Source of the DNA: Actinomycetes bacterium
GTDB lineage: Bacteria; Actinomycetota; Acidimicrobiia; Acidimicrobiales; GCA-2861595
NCBI GenBank assembly: GCA_023264975.1
Contig: JAHFUS010000004.1
Span: 47,653-91,589, forward strand
Direction of reading: 5' to 3'
Length of the DNA: 43,937 nt
In this document: positions 33,522 through 40,590 of the stretch, in pieces
How positions within the stretch are numbered: the first letter of the stretch is position 1
Layout of the letters: the number at the start of each line of letters is the position of its first letter
Position numbers and translations under genes: made by a program
Notes under the pieces: generated by a model
Database searches by the model: none
Told to the model about the DNA's origin: nothing
What the model saw: only the letters and a program-made list of their open reading frames with translations

Positions 33522-35840
33522 CTACCCCGCAGACATCCCCACGATGGGTCTGTTCAGCTTAAGTGCGCCGGTCGACCCGAGGAAGCGCGCGTCACCGAAG
33601 GCGAACCCGCCGCCGTCGGACGCCACCAGCCAGTAGCCACGACCGCTCGCCGACTGCGCCATCCCGACGATGGGTTGGTTCAGCGTGAGCGCTCCCGTGG
33701 AACCGAGGAAGCTCGCGTCACCGAAGGCGAAGATGCCGCCGTCGGAGGCAACCAGCCGGTAGCCCTTTCCGGTCAGCGACGGCGCCATGCCGACTATCGG
33801 CTTGGCCAGCGTGATCGCACCCGTGGACCCTGCGAAGCGGGCGTCGCCGAAGGCGAAGATGCCGCCGTCGGAGGCCACCAGCCAGTACCCCTTGCCGCTG
33901 GGCGTGGCCGCCATGCCGACGATCGGCCGGTTCAACCTGAGGGCGCCGGTTGACCCGAAGAAGCGGGCGTCGCCGAAGGCGAAGATGCCGCCGTCGGAGG
34001 CCACGAGCCAGTACCCCTTGCCGCTGGGCGTGGCCGCCATGCCGACGATGGGCTGGTTCAGCTTCAGCGCACCGGTCGACCCGAAGAAGCGGGCGTCACC
34101 GAAGGCGAATACACCACCGTCGGACGCCACCATCCAGTAGCCGCCCGTGTTCGGCGTGGATGCTGTTCCCACGATGGGGCTGTTGAGCGTGATGGCGCCG
34201 GTGGAACCGAGGAACGGTGCTCCACCGAAGGCGAAGATGCCGCCGTCGGAGGCCACCAACCTGTAGCCGGGGCCGGCGGCGGAGAGGAAGTAGTACAGCC
34301 GACCGACGTCCAACACACTGCCCTCGTCACGCTGGGGACCGCTGCCCACGAAGTCGGGCTCGCCGTCGCCGTTGAGGTCGCCCGGTGCGATGAGGCTCCA
34401 GCCGAGGAACGGTCCACGGTTGACGGGGTTGGTGACCCGCCGGCCCGGCTCCCGCTCGGCGGCGGGCATCTCGAAGGCCTTGAGCAGTTTGCCATCGCGG
34501 CCGTCGTACACGTACATGCCGCCGTTCTCGTCCTGGGGCACCGTGCCGACCGGCAGGTCGCCGCCCACCAGGTCTGGGGTGCCGTCGTGGTTGTAGTCGA
34601 CCGTGTCGAGAGAGAAGAAGTCGTTGCCGATCTCGGCGTCCGGCATCTTGAGGGCGTACAGGTAGGCGCCCGTCTTCCCGTCGAACACGTAGCCCTGGCC
34701 CTGGAAGGCGCCCTCCTCGCTGGCCGACCCGAATATGTCGGCGATGCCGTCGCCGGTGACGTCGCCGGGGGCCAGCGGCGCGATGTCCTGGAACCCGAAC
34801 AGGGTGTTGCGGGACGGGAAGGGGTTGTCGATGCGCCGAATCAGCGCGCCGGTGCGGCCGCTGTAGAGGTACATCCGGCCCTGGATCTCGTTGCAGCCGT
34901 TCGGCTCGGCGGCGCCGCAGGGCGTGCCCGTGCCCGTGTAGAAGTTGTAGCTGGTGGCGTCGATGAGCTGGTCGGGAACGCCGTCGCCGTCGGTGTCGCC
35001 GGGGCCCTGGACGGCCAGGCCGAACCAGCCGCAGCTGCCGGCGCAGGAGCCGGCCGGCTGGCGGTCCTCGGCCGGGAAATTGAACGTACGCACCAGCGCC
35101 CCGTTGGCGCCGTTGAAGAGGAACACCTGGCCCTCGTCGACCCGGCAGCCGGCCGGCAGCGGGCTGGTGTCGCCGCAGCCGGCGGGCTGGTCGTTGTAGG
35201 GGCCGGCCACGAGGATGTCGCCGACGCCGTCACCGGTGACGTCGCCGGCTGCGCCGATGCGGGAACCGAAGCGGGCCCGGTTGGTGGCGCTGCCCTGGGG
35301 TACCGGGTTGTCCATGGCGAACAGGACGCGGCCGGTGGCGCCGCTCATCGCCCACGCCTTGCCCTGGCGCTCGTTGCAGCCGTTGGGCTCGGGGGCCCCG
35401 CACGGTGGACCGGAGCCGGTGTAGACGTTCTGGGCGTCGGTGCCCACCGCCATGTCGAGCTTGCCGTCGCCGTCGGCGTCGCCGTAGGCGGAGAAGAAGA
35501 AGCCGAAGCTCACGCCGGCCTGGGGCTCGGGGGAGTCGTACTGCCGCAGCACCGTCTGATCACGGCCGCTGACGAGGTAGACCCGACCCTGGTCGGCGTT
35601 GGCGCCGATGTCGAGGCCCGGCTGGCCGACGAAGAAGTCGTTGACGCCGTCCCCGTTCTGGTCGCCTGCCGTGGCCATGCCGTCGCCGAAGGTCGAACTG
35701 GCCTGGACTTCCGGAGCGGACATGATCTTCACGTTGTAGGGAGTGGTCGACGTCGCCGCTGACCCGGTGCCAGGCGGGAGGGCGAACAACGAGGCGACCA
35801 TGCAACACAGGACCCCGACGACGTACCGCTTGTTCTTCAC
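33522..35840 (-). CDS. Secreted FG-GAP beta-propeller protein with 42-residue repeats
   Basis: A 772-residue exported protein. The signal peptide is clear (basic KNKR, hydrophobic VVGVLCCMVASLFAL, then GSAAT). Residues about 50-510 hold FG-GAP/integrin-like repeats with DGDGxxD-type calcium loops (DQNGDGVNDFFVG, DADGDGKLDMAVG, DLNGDGEPDFVG). Six C-terminal 42-residue repeats (GYWLVASDGGIFAFGDA type) follow. AAGGAG lies 5 nt before the GTG at 35840. The stop is 3 nt from the start of the tandem-AAA FtsH, implying linked expression. The function is probably surface display or adhesion. Confidence 0.9.
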   Translation of the reverse strand: MKNKRYVVGVLCCMVASLFALPPGTGSAATSTTPYNVKIMSAPEVQASSTFGDGMATAGDQNGDGVNDFFVGQPGLDIGANADQGRVYLVSGRDQTVLRQYDSPEPQAGVSFGFFFSAYGDADGDGKLDMAVGTDAQNVYTGSGPPCGAPEPNGCNERQGKAWAMSGATGRVLFAMDNPVPQGSATNRARFGSRIGAAGDVTGDGVGDILVAGPYNDQPAGCGDTSPLPAGCRVDEGQVFLFNGANGALVRTFNFPAEDRQPAGSCAGSCGWFGLAVQGPGDTDGDGVPDQLIDATSYNFYTGTGTPCGAAEPNGCNEIQGRMYLYSGRTGALIRRIDNPFPSRNTLFGFQDIAPLAPGDVTGDGIADIFGSASEEGAFQGQGYVFDGKTGAYLYALKMPDAEIGNDFFSLDTVDYNHDGTPDLVGGDLPVGTVPQDENGGMYVYDGRDGKLLKAFEMPAAEREPGRRVTNPVNRGPFLGWSLIAPGDLNGDGEPDFVGSGPQRDEGSVLDVGRLYYFLSAAGPGYRLVASDGGIFAFGGAPFLGSTGAITLNSPIVGTASTPNTGGYWMVASDGGVFAFGDARFFGSTGALKLNQPIVGMAATPSGKGYWLVASDGGIFAFGDARFFGSTGALRLNRPIVGMAATPSGKGYWLVASDGGIFAFGDARFAGSTGAITLAKPIVGMAPSLTGKGYRLVASDGGIFAFGDASFLGSTGALTLNQPIVGMAQSASGRGYWLVASDGGGFAFGDARFLGSTGALKLNRPIVGMSAG
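33525..34270 (-). repeat. Six 126-bp repeats (42-residue units)
   Basis: Six units, more divergent than those at 1-309 but with the same consensus (ASDGG-FAFGDA-GSTGA-PIVGMA). The shared repeat family could allow recombination between the island and the chromosomal gene. Confidence 0.88.
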
Positions 35841-35971
35841 AGTGTCTCCTTGGTTCGGTCCGGCCTTCTGCACGCCCAGCCCCCGGCTCCGGGAACAGAG
35901 CAACCGGGGGCCAGTGGCCTGGCCCCCGGTGTGCTGGTCACCGTCGGCGGTCGTCCGCCTTGTCGCCTTGC

Positions 35972-36892
35972 TCAGTCAGTGCGGCCCCCTGCGCCGGTGC
36001 GGACCGTCGCCCGCCGGCGGGTCAGCGCTGCCGCCGTGAAGCCGCCGAACAGCAGCACCAGGCCGACGCTGAAGAGGATGATGCCCACGCTCGATCCGCC
36101 ACCGTGGCCGGTGGACGTGGTGGGCACGCGTGGACGGCTCGCCTGGGTGCTCGCGCCATCGGCTGCCGCCGCGGTCGACGGGTCGGCGGGGGGCGTGCTG
36201 GGCTCATTCGGCGCGTCCACGGTCGTCGGCTCCGGCGTCGCCGCGGCGACCGTCGGCGCGGGGACTGGTGTGCCGGCCGCCGGCTCGGCCTTGGCGGGTG
36301 CGGGCCGCACCGGCCGCACGGTGCGGGCCGTGGTGGCGGCCGCCGGCTGGGGCGTGGCGACGGGCTGGGGCGTGGCGACGGCGACGGGGACCGGACTGGT
36401 CGTCTCTTCGGCGGACGCCGCCGCCGACGCCGGCTGGGTGGTCGGGACCGTGCCCAGCTGGTCGGCGGGCTGCCCGCCGTAGGAGTTGTTGACCCACGCG
36501 CCACGGACGTTCGCGGCGGTGACCTCGAACGCCGTCCTGTTCCAGTACTGCGATGAGGGTAGTGAGCCTCCGGTGGTGGCGCCGGCCTTGACCGCGTACA
36601 CAATGTAGAGGCCGTCTGCCGCGTCGGGAATGGTGACGTCAGCCACGAAGTCGGGCGCAGTCACCGCAGCCGCCGTCTTCAGCACCGGGCCGTCGGAAGC
36701 GCCCCAGTGGAACTCCACTGGACCGGCGAACCCCTGCCCGTTGAACCTGGCCACGGTCCCCGGGATGCCGTAGTCGGTCTCGGCCCAGAAATGAGAGGAG
36801 GGCACGCAGGCGTAGGCCAGCGCGGCGAGGCCGAACACCCCCGTCCCCACGGTGAGAAGCACCATCGATGCTGCCCGTCGACGTCTTGTCAT
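35972..36892 (-). CDS. Exported surface protein with Pro/Ala/Thr linker and C-terminal membrane anchor
   Basis: A 306-residue protein. RRRR plus the hydrophobic stretch MVLLTVGTGVFGLAALAYA is a signal peptide. An Ig/IPT-like beta domain follows (about 30-145: IPGTVARFNGQGFAGPVEFHWG, FVADVTIPDAADGLYIVYAV). A low-complexity P/A/T/V linker (about 150-265) leads to a TM helix (VGIILFSVGLVLLFGGF) and a basic tail, a wall-spanning anchor layout. AAAGGA lies 6 nt before the ATG at 36892. It is 62 nt downstream of the broken substrate-binding gene, on the same strand. Confidence 0.8.
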   Translation of the reverse strand: MTRRRRAASMVLLTVGTGVFGLAALAYACVPSSHFWAETDYGIPGTVARFNGQGFAGPVEFHWGASDGPVLKTAAAVTAPDFVADVTIPDAADGLYIVYAVKAGATTGGSLPSSQYWNRTAFEVTAANVRGAWVNNSYGGQPADQLGTVPTTQPASAAASAEETTSPVPVAVATPQPVATPQPAAATTARTVRPVRPAPAKAEPAAGTPVPAPTVAAATPEPTTVDAPNEPSTPPADPSTAAAADGASTQASRPRVPTTSTGHGGGSSVGIILFSVGLVLLFGGFTAAALTRRRATVRTGAGGRTD

Positions 36893-36954
36893 CCGACATC
36901 CTTTCTCTTTGTTCGCAACTGCTCTTCGACCTGGCGCACCGCAGGATCGGTGCT

Positions 36955-37908
36955 TCACGACGACGGCCCGCCGGGCGCCGCCGCCAACACGCCCTCGGGC
37001 GCATCGACCAGCAGGTCCGGCCGGTAGAGGCGTTCTGGGGCGGGGGCGGGGAGCGAGTGCATCGCGGAGGTGAGGGCAACGGTGCGCTGCCAGGTGCGCT
37101 CGTCCATCGACCCCGCGGGACCTTCACCCCAGCCGTGGCGGACGAACGACGACCAACTGAGACGGATGTCGTCCAGCGGGATCTGCGGGAACTTGGCCTG
37201 GTAGGCCGTGGCCCCGAGGTCGGGCCGGCGTCGCTGGAGCTCCATGGCCGCGGCCAGGGCGTCGCGCATCCGGGCTGCGACCTCCGCCGGCACCCGGTCG
37301 GCTGCGATCACGCCTGAGGAGTAGGCGGAGAGGCCGAGTGGGATCGCACGAACCGCGAAGCCTGCCGTCCGGCGCACCACCGGCAGCGTGTCGGCCCACG
37401 TGGGCACCACCTCGACGAGTCCTCCGGCCAGGGCGGCGGCCCCGTAGTCGCCACCGGACGAGGGCACGAAGTCGGCGGCCATGCCCGCCGCCCGCAACCC
37501 GTAGCCGTACTCGGTGACGAACCACGGCAGGGTGTGCGACGCCGTCCGGCGGCCGGCCAGATCGCCGATCACGGCGATGGGCGACTCGTCGGCTACGACG
37601 CCGGCAATGGGATGGCGCTGATGGAAGACCGAGATGAACCGCACCGGCAGCCCGCCACCCGCCTCCGCCTGGGCGGCGAGGACATAGGGAACGGTGGTGA
37701 CGCCGAAGTCAGCGGCTCCGGCGGCCAGGGCGGGCACCCGGAGGGACAGCCCCGACAGGCTGAGGTCCCTGCCCGGAGGGGCCTTGACGAACTCCACGTC
37801 CAGCCCGAACTCGGCGAACAGACCGCTCGCCGCTGCCGCGAACGCCGGCAGGTGCAGGGCCGTGAGTCACGTGGGGCACAGCAGCATCAGTCGGACGTGG
37901 TCGAGCAT
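36955..37908 (-). pseudogene. NMT1/SsuA-like ABC substrate-binding protein with in-frame TGA
   Basis: From ATG 37908 (AGGA 8 nt upstream) the frame reads MLDHVRLMLLCPT, then TGA (37869-37867), then LTALHLPAFAAAASGLFAEFGLDVEFVKAP without interruption to 36955. This is a standard substrate-binding N-terminus broken at codon 14; TGG (Trp) to TGA is the simplest change. The body matches THI5/NMT1-like periplasmic proteins (ALAAGAADFGVTTVP). Reinitiation at GTG 37797 would lose the first strand and any export signal. No permease or ATPase gene is nearby. Confidence 0.75.
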
Positions 37909-37921
37909 GTGCCGGATCCTC

Positions 37922-37969
37922 CCTTACGTTGTACGGAAGGACCTTAGAACATTTCGGCTCTAGTGGCAA
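37922..37969 (-). promoter_or_regulatory. Promoter with palindromic operator before the substrate-binding gene
   Basis: Minus strand: TTGCCA (37969-37964), 17-bp spacer, TAAGGT (37946-37941). Directly downstream is the palindrome CCTTACG-TTGTA-CGGAAGG (37922-37940, 6 of 7 pairs match), covering the likely transcription start. The layout is that of a repressor operator of the TetR kind. Confidence 0.6.
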
Positions 37970-38398
37970 GGGCCCCTTGACGGGAGGTCGCAAACTCCAT
38001 GGACGGCAGGAGTCACGGCTTCAGCTGGCCGGTTCATCGCCAGCACGACGACGACGCACATAACGACGGCGTGGCCCGCCCCGACCGGTCACCCGCAGAT
38101 GCCCGACGGGGACCACCCGGTAACCGGCATCGTAGTCCTACGCCGCGACCGCTCGGTATCACTCATGCGCGCCTACCGAATCGAGCCGGGAATGCCTGCA
38201 CTGGGCGGTGGTCAGCCCCACACCCGTTTGCTTGGACGACGGGCTCGGCCCCGCAAACCTCCGCCCGGGCGATGCCAGCGCCAGGCCTCGCCTTTGCCGT
38301 CGCCACCCTTGACTATCGCGGCATCAGGATCCGGCCCCCCTACGCGGACGCGTTCACACGGGCTCTTGCGCTCCTCCGCACACGCCGTGTGGCCGCCG

Positions 38399-38418
38399 AC
38401 GTAGCCACGAACGTAGCC
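38399..38418. promoter_or_regulatory. Arm-type integrase sites near attR
   Basis: ACGTAGCC occurs at 38399-38406 and 38411-38418; the first extends to ACGTAGCCAC, identical to the left-end site at 23517. They lie about 180-200 bp inside attR. The rest of 37970-38595 has no gene that I can support. Confidence 0.6.
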
Positions 38419-38595
38419 AGCGCACCCCGTTGCTTCGCCCTCCCAGCGAGGACTACGTGACAGCACTGACCGGTCTTCCGACGACCGCTGTGGACGAAGG
38501 AACCCTTACCGCAGAAGGGAGATCTGGAGTTGACGGCGCGCTCCTGAGGCCACTCCCGGGTGCTCAGGGGCACTCTCGGGACCGCCGCCAAGTTG

Positions 38596-38639
38596 CCTTA
38601 CAAGGAAGGGGTCGGGGGTTCGAGTCCCTCGGCGCCCAC
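38596..38639 (+). repeat. attR: copy of the tRNA-Val 3' half
   Basis: A 44-bp near-identical copy of 23416-23459 with two A-to-G changes. The 5' half of the tRNA is absent. Downstream sequence (gcaaagaggctggtca) also resembles the DNA following attL and the third copy. Confidence 0.88.
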
Positions 38640-38741
38640 GGCAAAGAGGCTGGTCACCGCCTGACCCGGGATCAGTGCCAGCCCGTCGCTGGGTGAAGAG
38701 ACCGGACGGCCATCGCTGCGTCGTGAAGCCGGACCCGGCGA

Positions 38742-39419
38742 CTACGGGTACTCGACGAGAAGCCATGGCCACCACGGCAACGGTTCCGAGGCTACGTCGG
38801 GTCTCGATATGAGCTCGGCGGCAGAGCAGGCGTCGTCGAAGGATGCGATCAGCCCGTCCTCGTTCACGCGGATCCCGAGTCGGTCGTGGACCAGGGCCGG
38901 GAGGTGGTTGGCGGCCCACGAGACCAGTGGCGGGACATCGAGCCCCAACAGTTCGTATCCCAGGGCCGTCCCGCGCTCCTCCAGAGCGTCTCCAAGTGCC
39001 AGCCTCTCGGCCACGGCCGACTGGCTCTCGACTTCAAGCACGGCCGCGGCGTGTCGCTCGAGAAGGCCGATGCCCAGGACGACGACGTCCGCCCGTCCCG
39101 GCAGGAAGGAGTGACGGAACTCGGTGGCGTCGGCGCACTCGATGAAGACGTTCGGCCATCCCAACCGGTGCGCGTCGAAGAGTTCGTCCGCACGACGGCC
39201 GGCGGCCCTGCCTTCTTCCATTCCCATGCCGAACCGGGTTGCAAGTGCATCGAAGTCGCCGGCCCAGGTCGGCAGCGGGAACGCCGGGACCAATCCCTCG
39301 CTGGCGCTGATCGTCCTCGTCACACCCAATTCCTCAGGCATCCACGGCGGCGATCCACTGGACGACCGGACGAGGATGTACCCACCCGTCACGTGCTCGG
39401 TGATCATCGGCTCCGTCAT
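38742..39419 (-). CDS. Hypothetical protein, 225 residues
   Basis: No family recognised. The sequence is soluble and acidic, with strands such as GGYILVRSSSG and RADVVVLGIGLLERH, and two WW-rich spots near the C-terminus. The ATG at 39419 has TACCCT ending 7 nt upstream (39432-39427). It starts just beyond attR in the remnant segment, so it could be cargo. The 213 nt between this gene and 39633 hold nothing clear. Confidence 0.6.
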   Translation of the reverse strand: MTEPMITEHVTGGYILVRSSSGSPPWMPEELGVTRTISASEGLVPAFPLPTWAGDFDALATRFGMGMEEGRAAGRRADELFDAHRLGWPNVFIECADATEFRHSFLPGRADVVVLGIGLLERHAAAVLEVESQSAVAERLALGDALEERGTALGYELLGLDVPPLVSWAANHLPALVHDRLGIRVNEDGLIASFDDACSAAELISRPDVASEPLPWWPWLLVEYP

Positions 39420-39632
39420 CGACCGGAGGGTAGTCCCCGAAGGTCGCCAGGATGACGGGAGTGGCGGTGTCATTAGCCATGCCACCGAGCGCCAGAGGGA
39501 GGAAGAATCGGCTCGTCCGCGCAGGCGAGACGCCCGACGACCGGTAGTCGTCGTACGGGCTACTCCGGCCGACCGGGAGCGTGCTGTCGCGGCGATGGTC
39601 GAGGATGCCGAGCTGTCGGGAGCCAGTACATC

Positions 39633-39980
39633 GTGGAGGTCAGTCCCGGGCTGCGGGAGGTTCTCCACGGTGTATCGGTCTTCGCCCGTCCTCCGGAAGC
39701 CGACGTCGCAGCGATCCTTGACCGCTTCACCGGAGCGCCCTCGTACGTCGAGGTCGCCGTCGGCACGCTCCGGGCCGCCGGCTTTGCTGGCTATCCAACC
39801 GGGTTCAACGTCGATCACGATGACGTCCAGCTGCTCGGCGGCCTCCGTGACGACGGACCTGCGGCGTCGAGCAGCGACCTCGAGCAGGCGGCTGCTCGCC
39901 TTCTCGCCAATGGCGGTCCGCTGCGCCGGAACCCGGCGTACGCTGGCGGAACTGCAGCGTCTCGGCAGGAGGACCGATGA
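39633..39980 (+). CDS. Hypothetical protein, 115 residues
   Basis: GTG start; the central part (DVAAILDRFTGAPSYVEVAVGTLRAAGFAGY) looks like a folded domain, and the C-terminus is low-complexity. No family recognised. The stop overlaps the next ATG (ATGA), which supports both as a coupled pair. Confidence 0.45.
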   Translation: MEVSPGLREVLHGVSVFARPPEADVAAILDRFTGAPSYVEVAVGTLRAAGFAGYPTGFNVDHDDVQLLGGLRDDGPAASSSDLEQAAARLLANGGPLRRNPAYAGGTAASRQEDR

Positions 39981-40351
39981 ACGGCCGGGCCAATCCATGG
40001 CACGTGGAGCACGTGGAGCAAGTGGACCCGAGGTTGGTCGAGCGCTTGGCCGCGCTTCACGTCGCGTACCCGGGGGCGGTCGACGCCGGCGTCGACATCA
40101 TGGGCGATCCGCACCGCGAGACCGATGAGGGTTACAACTGGACCGTCCTCAGCCGGGCCAGGAGTGTCGAGGACGTCGTGCCGGGCTCTGCGGTGGTGAT
40201 GGGGAGCGGGATCGGCACCTACCTCGCCAAGGTCGTCGCATGGCACTTCGAGGCGAGTGACGACGACCCGATGGGTGGTCCTAGACCTCGTGCCGCTCAC
40301 CAGGCAGGCCATCGAGCGGGCGCTGGAGCGCACCCGGACGACAGCGGCCTG
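39977..40351 (+). pseudogene. Hypothetical gene with 1-nt insertion near its 3' end
   Basis: From ATG 39977 the frame is plausible (VDPRLVERLAALHVAYPG, GYNWTVLSRARSVEDVV) up to SDDDP at 40270. There one extra A (40271) breaks it. Without that base the sequence continues WVVLDLVPLTRQAIERALER and stops at 40349-40351, giving 124 residues. As written the frame runs to 40456 in unrelated sequence. Function unknown. Confidence 0.5.
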
Positions 40352-40484
40352 AACTCCGGTTGCTACTCCGTCTGCTACTCCAACCCAGCGGAGAGAGCGG
40401 AAACGGGCGGTCTCCAACGGGACGGCAAAGCCGTGACCAGCACCGGAGCGGTCTGAGCGGTCTCCAGCGGAAGGATCGACCGCT

Positions 40485-40520
40485 CTTACAAGGAAGGGGT
40501 TCGAGTCCCTCGGCGCCCAC
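40485..40520 (+). repeat. Third, shortened tRNA-Val 3' copy (attR2)
   Basis: A 36-bp copy of the att core lacking 7 nt (TCGGGGG) before the T-loop. It carries the same two G variants as attR at 38596, so both right ends derive from the original chromosomal tRNA end. Confidence 0.8.
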
Positions 40521-40555
40521 GGCAAATGTGCAGGTCAGCACCACGGAGCCACCTC

Positions 40556-40584
40556 TTTACACACGAACATATGTTCGTTATTAT
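40556..40584 (+). promoter_or_regulatory. SOS-box (LexA) promoter of the HNH endonuclease gene
   Basis: TTTACA (-35, 40556-40561), 17-bp spacer, TATTAT (-10, 40579-40584). The spacer contains the perfect 16-bp palindrome ACGAACATATGTTCGT (40563-40578), matching the Gram-positive/mycobacterial LexA consensus CGAAC-N4-GTTCG. The ATG follows 6 nt after the -10, so the mRNA is leaderless. Confidence 0.85.
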
Positions 40585-40590
40585 GGGCAG

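Larger units (their letters stand above)
23416..38639. mobile_element. 15.2-kb integrative (mobilizable) element in tRNA-Val
   Basis: It is bounded by attL and attR repeats of the tRNA-Val 3' half. It holds a tyrosine integrase next to attL, an excisionase-like gene, a MobF relaxase, a TetR regulator and an envelope gene cluster. Arm-type repeats (ACGTAGCCAC) occur near both ends. No coupling protein or type IV secretion genes are present, so transfer would need a helper. Several genes inside are broken, suggesting that it is ageing. Confidence 0.85.
38640..40520. mobile_element. Remnant of an older insertion between two tRNA-Val copies
   Basis: A 1.9-kb segment bounded by attR at 38596 and a second, shorter copy at 40485. 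It holds three uncharacterised genes, one frameshifted, and no integrase. Best read as the residue of an earlier insertion at the same site. Confidence 0.55.

Noticed and set aside
36955-37908. TGA read as an amino acid (alternative genetic code)
   Set aside because: Many intact genes in the window end in TGA, including prs, tatD, ychF and the relaxase.
37999-38460. Plus-strand open frame of 153 codons near attR
   Set aside because: Arg/Pro/His-rich composition, no domain, no start signal, and it spans the arm-type sites.
23416-38639. Prophage
   Set aside because: No capsid, portal, terminase or tail genes; a relaxase is present, so it is a mobilizable element.
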